A stretch of 10,407 nt of DNA from Desulfuromonadaceae bacterium (GTDB lineage Bacteria > Desulfobacterota > Desulfuromonadia > Desulfuromonadales > Desulfuromonadaceae). The position numbers were made by a program, and so were the translations under genes. Of the stretch, positions 1 to 5,523 are shown piece by piece (position 1 is the first letter of the stretch; every line of letters begins with the position of its first letter). Under the pieces are notes generated by a model that was not told the origin of the DNA, did not search any database, and was given only the letters and a program-made list of their open reading frames with translations. The stretch spans positions 1 to 10,407 of the forward strand of contig JAMOOS010000188.1 in NCBI GenBank assembly GCA_027065245.1. Direction: 5' to 3'.

Positions 1-346
1 CGATGGTGTGCTGCGGGCAGAAGTGGACGCACACGCCGCAGCCCTCGCAGCTGATCGGGTCGATGGTGTAGTTGCCGTCCAGTTGCTTTACGGCAGCAAA
101 GCGACAAACCTCAGCGCAAACGCCGCAGGCGGTGCATCTATCGGGATTGATGACGGCGCTGTTGCCGCTGATAAATGGCAGCGAGCTGTCGTGATGCGGA
201 TTCAGCAGCAGGTGCAGGTCGGCGGCGTCCACGTCACAGTCGGCAAACACCGCTGTGTGCTCGGCCGCCGCCAGTGTCGCCAGCGCTGCTGTGATACTGG
301 TTTTGCCGGTGCCACCTTTACCGCTGATGATAACAAGCTGTTTCAC
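1..346 (-). CDS. MinD-like ATPase with ferredoxin insert (second copy), 3'-truncated by window edge
   Basis: The first 115 residues are present; the C-terminal part lies beyond the left edge. A deviant Walker A motif GKGGTGKT (residues 9-16) marks the MinD/Mrp P-loop family, followed by DCDVDAADLHLLL (residues 36-48). Two 4Fe-4S ferredoxin motifs are inserted after it: C71-x2-C74-x2-C77-x3-C81 and C100-x2-C103-x2-C106-x3-C110-P. Such ATPases are cytoplasmic; in the ORP system of Desulfovibrio a pair of them forms a complex with the ORP protein, probably in metal-cluster handling. The start is GTG, overlapping the TGA stop of the upstream gene as GTGA, with CCAGGAG six bases upstream inside the last codons of that gene. 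No ATG fits better. It is a diverged paralogue of its neighbour, not a copy. Family assignment is sure; the substrate is unknown. Confidence 0.93.
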   Translation of the reverse strand, partial: MKQLVIISGKGGTGKTSITAALATLAAAEHTAVFADCDVDAADLHLLLNPHHDSSLPFISGNSAVINPDRCTACGVCAEVCRFAAVKQLDGNYTIDPISCEGCGVCVHFCPQHTI

Positions 347-1203
347 TGTGAACTCCTGGTTAAACGGGTGATCTCCTCCGGCAGCGCGCCCAGTGTGTCG
401 CGCAGTTGTGGCATGGCATCCAGTATGCTGTCACCGCGCGAATACGCCGCCGCCACGGCGCGGCTGTGGGGAATCTGCGCCAATAGCGGGATTTTTTCAG
501 TCCGGCAGTAAGCGCACACACGCTCGTCACCGCTGTCGGCGCGATTGATCACCACGCCAAAAGGTATTTCCAACTGGCGCAGAGTGTCCACCGCCAGACG
601 CAGATCGTGCAGGCCGAAAGGGGTGGGCTCGGTTACCAGCACGGCAAAATCGCAGCCGTGTACCGCCGTAATCATGGGGCAGGATGTGCCGGGCGGACAA
701 TCGACAATGGTGATGTCTGCGGCGGCAGCGTTATCTTTAACCGCCCGGATAAGTGGCGGTGCCATGGCTTCGCCGATGGTGAGGGTGCCGGTGACAACCT
801 GGATGGCGGCGCTGTGGCCGTATTCGATCTGGCCAATGTTTTTTTGCCGTTCGCTGATGGCCTGTTGCGGACATACCCGTACGCAGCCGCCGCAACTGTG
901 GCACAGTTGTTCGAAAACCATGGCGGTGCCGGATACCGTGACGATGGCGTTGAATTGACAAATCTCGTCGCATTGGCCACAACCATTGCATAGCTGCTCG
1001 TCTACTTGTGGTACTGGCACCTCGACTGTCTCTCTGCGCTCAATTACCGGCTTGAGAAAGATATGCGCGTTGGGCTCTTCCACATCGCAGTCGAGCAGAG
1101 ATACTGCTCGTTTGTCGCTCAACACCTGTGCCAGTGTGGTTGCCAGGGTGGTTTTGCCGGTGCCCCCCTTGCCGGAGGCGATGGCGATGGTCAGGGAGCT
1201 CAT
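343..1203 (-). CDS. MinD-like ATPase with 2x[4Fe-4S] ferredoxin insert (first copy)
   Basis: This 286-residue protein is a complete MinD-superfamily ATPase with a ferredoxin insert. The deviant Walker A GKGGTGKTT is at residues 11-19, a switch-type DCDVEEPNAHIF at 38-49, and a DCPPG motif at 168-172. Between them are two 4Fe-4S motifs: C72-x2-C75-x2-C78-x3-C82 (followed by Q, not the usual P) and C101-x2-C104-x2-C107-x3-C111-P. A later C230-x2-C233 pair (VCAYC) could bind a metal, by inference. Family knowledge: these proteins occur in pairs beside NifX/ORP proteins in strict anaerobes, and relatives in the Mrp/NBP35 group carry Fe-S clusters. Its ATG overlaps the stop of the ORP-like gene (ATGA), with GAAGG nine bases upstream, so translation is probably coupled; its own stop overlaps the next GTG. 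Function is likely ATP-driven assembly or transfer of a metal cofactor; this is inference. Confidence 0.95.
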   Translation of the reverse strand: MSSLTIAIASGKGGTGKTTLATTLAQVLSDKRAVSLLDCDVEEPNAHIFLKPVIERRETVEVPVPQVDEQLCNGCGQCDEICQFNAIVTVSGTAMVFEQLCHSCGGCVRVCPQQAISERQKNIGQIEYGHSAAIQVVTGTLTIGEAMAPPLIRAVKDNAAAADITIVDCPPGTSCPMITAVHGCDFAVLVTEPTPFGLHDLRLAVDTLRQLEIPFGVVINRADSGDERVCAYCRTEKIPLLAQIPHSRAVAAAYSRGDSILDAMPQLRDTLGALPEEITRLTRSSQ

Positions 1204-1562
1204 ACCCAGTGGCCTTCTACATCGGCATTGGCGGCAGCGGTAAGTTTTCCGCCTTTGAACAGATCCAAAGCTTCAGCCACGCTGGCGGCCTGGCACGGGT
1301 AGACGGCGATTCCCGCTGCGTCAAGTACTTTGAATGCCTTGGGACCGCAGTGGCCGCTGATAACCGCCTGCGCGCCGCTGTCGGCCACGGTTTTTGCCGC
1401 CTGAATACCGGCACCCTGGGCGGCGTTGAGGTTCTGGCTGTTTTCCACCAGAGTAAAATCGCCGCTGTCGTCGTCGTAGAGCAAAAAGTGGGCGCAGCGA
1501 CCAAAGCGTTGATCCAGCGGCGCCTGCAGATCGGTACCCGATGTTGATATAGCTATTTTCAT
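1200..1562 (-). CDS. ORP/MTH1175-like NifX-family protein
   Basis: This 120-residue protein belongs to the dinitrogenase iron-molybdenum cofactor (NifX/NifB C-terminal) fold family, in its short stand-alone form. It starts MKIAISTSG, has FGRCAHFLLYD near residue 20, then GAGIQAAKTVADSGAQAVI and GHCGPKAFKVLDAAGIAVY, the usual landmarks of MTH1175-like proteins, and no other domain. The founding 'orange protein' of Desulfovibrio binds a Mo-Cu sulfide cluster; whether this one does cannot be read from the sequence. AGGA lies seven bases before the ATG. It follows the DUF5320 gene after a 141-bp gap containing a strong hairpin, and its stop overlaps the first MinD gene by 4 bases. It is shorter and lacks the basic tail of the other NifX-family protein at 1990-2385, so the two probably have different roles. 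It is not evidence for nitrogen fixation. Confidence 0.93.
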   Translation of the reverse strand: MKIAISTSGTDLQAPLDQRFGRCAHFLLYDDDSGDFTLVENSQNLNAAQGAGIQAAKTVADSGAQAVISGHCGPKAFKVLDAAGIAVYPCQAASVAEALDLFKGGKLTAAANADVEGHWV

Positions 1563-1612
1563 GATTCAATCCTGTAAGACAGACGGGTTGTGGTTGCGTT
1601 TGCAGTGATAAT

Positions 1613-1645
1613 ACGGCGCGATCTGCGCTGGGCAGGTCGCGCCGT
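1613..1645 (-). other. Intercistronic stem-loop between DUF5320 and ORP-like genes
   Basis: A perfect 9-bp inverted repeat (ACGGCGCGA / TCGCGCCGT, arms 1613-1621 and 1637-1645) encloses a second 4-bp stem CTGC/GCAG (1623-1626, 1632-1635) with a 5-base loop. It lies in the 141-bp gap at 1563-1703, about 50 bases before the ATG of the ORP-like gene. In the mRNA it is followed by AUUAUCACUG, not a U-run, so it does not look like an intrinsic terminator. It could protect or separate mRNA segments to give unequal expression, or partly attenuate transcription. The structure is plain from the sequence; the role is a guess. Confidence 0.6.
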
Positions 1646-1651
1646 TCAAGT

Positions 1652-1663
1652 TAACCATGGTTA
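1652..1663. repeat. 12-bp perfect palindrome TAACCATGGTTA
   Basis: A perfect palindrome sits seven bases from the hairpin, in the same gap, just after the DUF5320 gene in transcription order. It might be a protein-binding site. A 12-bp palindrome is expected a couple of times by chance in 10 kb, so the support is weak. Confidence 0.25.
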
Positions 1664-1703
1664 CATTACATTTCAAGTGCATACGTGTACAATTAGGCGC
1701 TTG

Positions 1704-1964
1704 TCAGTTGCCGTTATTGAAGCGGCCGCCACCGCGACCGCCGCCGCGGCCACCGGGGATGAATCCGCCGCCGCGACCGCCTCTTCCCCCGGGGCGCGCG
1801 CCACGGGCGCCGGCACCAAAACCCATGCCGCCGCCGCACGGGCCGCGCCCGGCGCGGGGTGTACGGTTGGCAAAGCCACCGACGTTATTTCCATTGCACA
1901 AACCCGCGCCCCTACCGGTGCGCGGTCCGAGTCCGTTTGGTCCTGTTCTGTCTCCTGCTGGCAT
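1704..1964 (-). CDS. DUF5320 family protein, Gly/Arg-rich
   Basis: This 86-residue protein begins MPAGDRTGPNGLGPRTGRG, the signature of DUF5320, small proteins of unknown function common in anaerobes and often encoded beside NifX-like or Mrp-like genes. Cysteines are at 23 and 43. From about residue 47 it is almost entirely Gly, Arg and Ala, ending in RGG/GGR units (residues 57-81) and the tail FNNGN; no membrane segment or signal peptide is seen. The frame is open further upstream (to 2090), but that extension would overlap the preceding NifX-family gene by about 100 bases. The chosen ATG matches the family start and has AAAGGAG eight bases before it. It follows the stop of the upstream gene by 25 bases. 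Function is unknown; linkage suggests a partner in the ORP-like complex. Confidence 0.85.
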   Translation of the reverse strand: MPAGDRTGPNGLGPRTGRGAGLCNGNNVGGFANRTPRAGRGPCGGGMGFGAGARGARPGGRGGRGGGFIPGGRGGGRGGGRFNNGN

Positions 1965-1989
1965 AATGTGTACTCCTTTCGTGATAGAT

Positions 1990-2385
1990 TTATCTATCCT
2001 GGCCCGGTCGTTGGCGACCGCAGCCGCCGCGCCCTTGCCGTTGCTGGCGCCAGCGGCGACCGCAACCGGGCATGTGAAACTGTTGTTCAAACGGCTGATG
2101 CTGTAGCCAGGCGGTGATTACCTGCTCCTGCTCCCCGGCGACAAAAGGATGAACCTCAAGGCCGGAATTGACGGCGTAATTGTGTAACCGTCCGGTAATG
2201 GCACCGCATATCAGAATGTCCACGCCATTGCGGCACAGAAAATCTATGCGGGCAAACGCCGGACCGTCGGGTAAACTGAGGGTAGCACGCGCAGAGCTGT
2301 CTTTCTCGTCCACGATCAACGCGGTGCCGGCCACATCAAATACCGGAGCAATGCGATTATTCCATACGGTAAATGCCGCTTTCAT
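1990..2385 (-). CDS. NifX-family protein with Cys/Arg/Gln-rich C-terminal tail
   Basis: This 131-residue protein is the first gene behind the sigma-54 promoter. Residues 1-100 look like the dinitrogenase iron-molybdenum cofactor biosynthesis fold: MKAAFTVWNNRIAPVFDVAG at the N terminus, FARIDFLCRNGVDILICGAI at 44-63 and a C-terminal helix. The tail from about 103 is unusual: FHMPGCGRRW followed by Gln/Arg/Gly-rich sequence with C108 and C122. An MPGC-type tail is known in small NifX-like proteins near DUF5320 genes. It may bind metal or a partner; this is inference. The ATG at 2385 has GAAGGA about 11 bases upstream, a rather long spacing. It shares only weak similarity by eye with the ORP-like protein at 1200-1562, so the operon has two distinct NifX-family members. 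Confidence 0.9.
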   Translation of the reverse strand: MKAAFTVWNNRIAPVFDVAGTALIVDEKDSSARATLSLPDGPAFARIDFLCRNGVDILICGAITGRLHNYAVNSGLEVHPFVAGEQEQVITAWLQHQPFEQQFHMPGCGRRWRQQRQGRGGCGRQRPGQDR

Positions 2386-2415
2386 CTATTGTCAGTTCCT
2401 TCACTATAGACTGAT

Positions 2416-2429
2416 GCGTAACGTTACGC
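2416..2429. promoter_or_regulatory. Perfect 14-bp palindrome just downstream of the predicted start site
   Basis: GCGTAACGTTACGC is a perfect palindrome at about +4 to +17 relative to the start site predicted from the sigma-54 promoter (about 2432). It could be a repressor operator or form a small 5'-leader hairpin (5-bp stem, ACGT loop) about 30 bases ahead of the first ATG. A 14-bp palindrome is expected less than once in 10 kb, and this 205-bp region holds two. Confidence 0.45.
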
Positions 2430-2442
2430 GACTAAGCAATAC

Positions 2443-2459
2443 AGCATCAGGCGTGCCAA
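2443..2459 (-). promoter_or_regulatory. Sigma-54 (RpoN) promoter of the ORP-like operon
   Basis: Read on the minus strand the site is TTGGCACGCCTGATGCT. It has the invariant GG (-24; 2457-2456) and GC (-12; 2445-2444) exactly ten bases apart, a full TGGCACG -24 block and ATGCT for the usual TTGCA at -12. Predicted transcription starts near 2432, giving a leader of about 47 bases before the ATG at 2385. A sigma-54 activator is encoded directly upstream. The element controls 1990-2385 and, by gene spacing, the genes down to the left edge. Confidence 0.85.
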
Positions 2460-2463
2460 AAAG

Positions 2464-2493
2464 TGTGATTTTGTATAACTTGTTAGAATCACA
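2464..2493. repeat. Inverted repeat TGTGATT-N16-AATCACA between enhancer sites and promoter
   Basis: Seven-base arms at 2464-2470 and 2487-2493 flank an AT-rich spacer. It lies where sigma-54 systems often have an IHF bend; TAACTTGTTAG inside it partly resembles an IHF core but misses key bases. It is too widely spaced for a standard CRP/FNR site. A role in looping is possible but unproven. Confidence 0.3.
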
Positions 2494-2526
2494 AAGAGAT
2501 TGCGATTGTTGTCGTCAGCGCAACCC

Positions 2527-2589
2527 GTTGCTATATTAGCATTTTTGCACCGGTGCAACGGCTATTGTTGCTACAGTAGCATTTATGCA
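2527..2589. promoter_or_regulatory. Tandem upstream activator sites (two 23-bp repeats, 40 bp apart)
   Basis: Two copies of a 23-bp element, at 2527-2549 and 2567-2589, match at 20 of 23 positions. Each contains a dyad TGCTA-N3-TAGCA preceded by GT and followed by TTT-N-TGCA. The 40-bp offset is close to four helical turns, so the copies face the same side of the DNA. Their centres are roughly 105 and 145 bp upstream of the predicted start site, the normal distance for sigma-54 enhancer sites. The outer copy ends one base from the stop codon of the activator gene. They are most simply binding sites for that activator. Confidence 0.7.
2545..2558. promoter_or_regulatory. Perfect 14-bp palindrome TTGCACCGGTGCAA
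   Basis: This palindrome begins inside the promoter-proximal enhancer repeat and extends towards the distal one; its TTGC/GCAA arms resemble the ends of those repeats. It could be a third activator half-site pair allowing cooperative binding, or an operator for another regulator. It cannot form a good hairpin because it has no loop. Confidence 0.4.
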
Positions 2590-2590
2590 A

Positions 2591-3964
2591 CTATGAAATA
2601 TCGTCGCTACGGCGGCGGCCATCGCTGGCGGGCAGTTCGATACCCAGCGCCTTGATTTTACGATACAGGGTGGTTTTGTGGATGCCAAGTTCGCGGGCGC
2701 AGGCGCTGCGGTTGTAGCCTGTGCGTTTTAAGGTGGCGATAATCAGCTCCCGTTCCGACTGGTGGCGGGCGGTGTCGATGGTGGTGGTGCCAACGGCTGC
2801 CTGGGCGCAGCGGCGCAGGTGGGGCGGCAGGTGTTCCACGTCGATATAATTGCCGGGACAGATGACAAAAGCGCGTTCGATGATGTTTTCCAGTTCGCGG
2901 ATATTGCCGGGCCAGCGGTAGGTCATCAGGCAACCCATGGCCGCTGGTGTAATGGCGCGGATGTCGCGGCGCAGGACTTTGTTGAAGTGGGTGATGAAAT
3001 GTTCACACAGCAGGGGGATATCCTCGCTGCGGCGGCGCAAAGGCGGCAGGTCTATCTGCACCACCTGAATACGGTAGAACAGGTCGCGGCGGAAGCGGCC
3101 CTCATCCACCATCTGCTGCAGGTCGCGGTTAGTGGCGGCGATAACGCGGGCGTGGCAGGGTTGACTCGTGGTGGCACCCAGCGGTTCAAAGGTGCGCTCC
3201 TGCAATACTCGCAGCAGGCGTACCTGCAGCGCCGGACTTATTTCGCCGATTTCGTCGAGAAATATGCTGCCGGTGCCAGCTAACTCAAAGCGCCCCGGTT
3301 TGTCGCGCTCGGCACCGGTAAAGGCGCCTTTTTTGTAGCCGAACAGTTCCGATTCGAGCAGATTGTCGGGCAGAGCGCCGCAGTTTACTGCCACAAACGG
3401 CGCGGTGGCGCGGCTGCTCAAGTTGTGGATGGCGCGCGCCGCCAGCTCTTTGCCGGTGCCGGTTTCTCCCTGAATCAGCACGGTGGTGTCGCTGCTGGCG
3501 GCCACGGCGGTTATCAGCTCAAACACCGCGTGCATGGCCGGGCTGCGGCTGACCAGATCGCCTAAGCGGTGGCGGCCGCTTATCTGGCGGCGCAGGGCTT
3601 CCACCTCGCTTAAATCGCGGAAGGTTTCGGCACCGCCGATGATGTTGCCCGCGCCATCGCGCAGCACGGCGGTGGAGATACTGATGGGCACCTGCTCGCC
3701 GGCGGCGTTGATAATGTAGGCGTCGCGGTTAACCGTAGGGCGGTTGTCGCGCAGGGTTTGGCGCAGCGGACACGCGGTTTCGCACAGATTGCAGCGGAAC
3801 ACCTCCGAGCAAGGCTGCCCCAGCGCCTGTTCGCGGCTGGTGCCGGTTATCTGCTCGGCGGCGCGGTTGAACGAGGTGATACGCCACTGTTTGTCGACGG
3901 TGAACACTCCGTCGCAGATACTTTCCAGTATCGCGTCGGTGGGAGTAGTGGCGCCGCCGCTCAT
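2591..3964 (-). CDS. Sigma-54-dependent activator with PAS domain and Cys cluster
   Basis: This 457-residue protein has the layout of an enhancer-binding protein: a PAS domain at about 8-118, an AAA+ domain at about 135-365 and a Fis-type helix-turn-helix at about 415-450 (SACARELGIHKTTLYRKIKALGI). Walker A GETGTGK is at 166-172, the sigma-54-contacting loop GAFTGA at 213-218 and Walker B with IFLDEIGE at 234-241, so it should be an active sigma-54 ATPase. The PAS domain carries C52, C58, C61 and C65, which could hold an Fe-S cluster or act as a thiol switch, making it a possible redox sensor (inference). There is no receiver domain. Its gene starts 1 base after the rng stop (TGAGATG), with AGGAG nine bases before the ATG, and ends beside its probable binding sites. 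It most likely activates the ORP-like operon downstream. Confidence 0.95.
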   Translation of the reverse strand: MSGGATTPTDAILESICDGVFTVDKQWRITSFNRAAEQITGTSREQALGQPCSEVFRCNLCETACPLRQTLRDNRPTVNRDAYIINAAGEQVPISISTAVLRDGAGNIIGGAETFRDLSEVEALRRQISGRHRLGDLVSRSPAMHAVFELITAVAASSDTTVLIQGETGTGKELAARAIHNLSSRATAPFVAVNCGALPDNLLESELFGYKKGAFTGAERDKPGRFELAGTGSIFLDEIGEISPALQVRLLRVLQERTFEPLGATTSQPCHARVIAATNRDLQQMVDEGRFRRDLFYRIQVVQIDLPPLRRRSEDIPLLCEHFITHFNKVLRRDIRAITPAAMGCLMTYRWPGNIRELENIIERAFVICPGNYIDVEHLPPHLRRCAQAAVGTTTIDTARHQSERELIIATLKRTGYNRSACARELGIHKTTLYRKIKALGIELPASDGRRRSDDIS

Positions 3965-3965
3965 C

Positions 3966-5483
3966 TCAGATGGCTCCTATCTCAAACTGCTCAATGTGGA
4001 AATTGGGCCGGGCGATGATGGTGATCTGCTTTTCAAACTGTTTTTCCAGCTCGTCGATAACGCTGCTCTCCTCGTCGTAGAGCAGGGCGGCAATGTCGGG
4101 ATGCACCTGCAGATTAACGCGATAGCCGCGCAAATCGTGAATCTCGCGCTTGAGTTTGCGGAAAATCTCAAACACCATGGTGGTGCGGCTTTTGATGTAA
4201 CCTTTGCCTTCGCAGTAGGGGCAGGGCTCGCACAGGGTGCGGCCAATGCTTTCGCGCACCCGCTTGCGTGTCATCTCTACCAGCCCCAGTTCCGAAATCT
4301 TGAGGATATTGGTTTTGCTCTTGTCATTTTTAAGCGCGTCTTCCAGGGCGCTGTGTACCTGCTCACGGTGAAGCTCTTTTTCCATATCGATAAAATCGAT
4401 GATAATCAGACCGCCGATGTTGCGCAGGCGCAACTGGTAAGCCACCTCGCGTACCGCCTCCAGGTTGGTTTTGAGGATGGTGTCCTCAAAGTTGCGCTTG
4501 CCGACAAAGCGGCCGGTGTTCACATCCACGGCGGTAAGCGCCTCGGTTTGTTCGATAACGATGTAGCCGCCGCTTTTCAGCCATACCTTGCTGCCCAGGG
4601 CGCGGGCGATTTCCACTTCCAGGCCGTAGGCGTCGAACAGCGGTTCCTTTTTGTCGTACAGCTCAATTTCGTATTCCAGATTGGGCATATATGTGCTGAG
4701 AAACTGAACGATTTTTTCGTATTCCTCCTCGGCGTCCACCACAATGTGGCGGATATCCTCGGTAAGAATATCGCGCAGCACCTTGCTGGTCACGTCCAGA
4801 TCGGAATGAACCAGCGCCGGTGCGCCCAGGGTGCGTTGGCGGGCGTCGATCTCGTTCCACAGCTCGGTAAGGTAGAGCATATCGGCACGCAGTTCCGTCT
4901 CGCTCTTGCCTTCGGCGGCGGTACGGACGATGAAGCCGCTGCCGGGGGGACGGATGCTTTCCACCACCGCGCGCAGGCGCTCCTTTTCCTCCTCGTTTTC
5001 TATCCGGCGCGAGATGCCCACGTGGTCGATGGTGGGCATATACACCAGATGGCGTCCCGGCAGGGAGATGTTGGAGGTGATGCGCGCCCCCTTGGTGCCT
5101 AGTGGTTCCTTGGCGATCTGAGCCAGAATCTCCTGCCCTTCCTGCAACAGATCCTCAATGGGCGGCAGGCTGGGCGGCTCGTCGTTTTCGCCGTTGTCGG
5201 CACTGGGGTCGGCGCTGTTGCTGCCGCCATCCACATATTCCACCACCGCTTCCATCTGGTCGATGACATCGCCCACGTAGAGAAAACCGGCTTTCTCCAG
5301 ACCGATATCGACAAACGCCGCCTGCATGCCGGGCAGCACACGAATCACCTTGCCCTTGTAGATGTTGCCGACGATGCCGCGTTCGCGTGTGCGTTCGATA
5401 TATAGCTCGGCGATGTGGCTGTTTTCCAGCAGCGCCACCCGGGTTTCGTGCGAGGTTTTGTTGATGACCAGTTTTTTGGTCAT
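3966..5483 (-). CDS. rng: Ribonuclease G (RNase E/G family)
   Basis: This 505-residue protein matches E. coli RNase G along its whole length (E. coli 489 residues). An S1-type RNA-binding domain begins at about 37 (GIVGNIYKGKVIRVLPGMQAAFVDIG). The catalytic region holds the two metal-binding aspartates, D320 in TAVDVNTG and D363 in IIIDFIDM, and the Zn-link CPYC at 421-424. The C-terminal scaffold of RNase E is absent. It is a cytoplasmic endonuclease for rRNA maturation and mRNA decay. The S1 domain carries an acidic, Ser/Asn/Pro-rich insert at about 84-110, unlike the E. coli protein. AAGGAG lies eight bases before the ATG. The radical SAM gene ends 40 bases upstream and the sigma-54 activator starts 1 base downstream. 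Confidence 0.97.
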   Translation of the reverse strand: MTKKLVINKTSHETRVALLENSHIAELYIERTRERGIVGNIYKGKVIRVLPGMQAAFVDIGLEKAGFLYVGDVIDQMEAVVEYVDGGSNSADPSADNGENDEPPSLPPIEDLLQEGQEILAQIAKEPLGTKGARITSNISLPGRHLVYMPTIDHVGISRRIENEEEKERLRAVVESIRPPGSGFIVRTAAEGKSETELRADMLYLTELWNEIDARQRTLGAPALVHSDLDVTSKVLRDILTEDIRHIVVDAEEEYEKIVQFLSTYMPNLEYEIELYDKKEPLFDAYGLEVEIARALGSKVWLKSGGYIVIEQTEALTAVDVNTGRFVGKRNFEDTILKTNLEAVREVAYQLRLRNIGGLIIIDFIDMEKELHREQVHSALEDALKNDKSKTNILKISELGLVEMTRKRVRESIGRTLCEPCPYCEGKGYIKSRTTMVFEIFRKLKREIHDLRGYRVNLQVHPDIAALLYDEESSVIDELEKQFEKQITIIARPNFHIEQFEIGAI

Positions 5484-5523
5484 GGCTGATACTCCTTGTT
5501 TAATGATGGGTATATGTAAAAAA

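Noticed and set aside
1965..2090. Longer N terminus for the DUF5320 gene
   Set aside because: It would overlap the NifX-family gene by about 100 bases, while the internal ATG has an excellent AAAGGAG and the family start MPAGDRTGP.
1200..2385. NifX-family genes as evidence for nitrogen fixation
   Set aside because: No nifHDK, nifB radical SAM or other nif genes are seen; short NifX-like proteins are common in anaerobes that do not fix nitrogen.
3744..5102. Long plus-strand open frame (452 codons) antisense to the activator and rng
   Set aside because: It is opposite two well-supported genes, has no recognisable domains and reflects the high GC content of the region.
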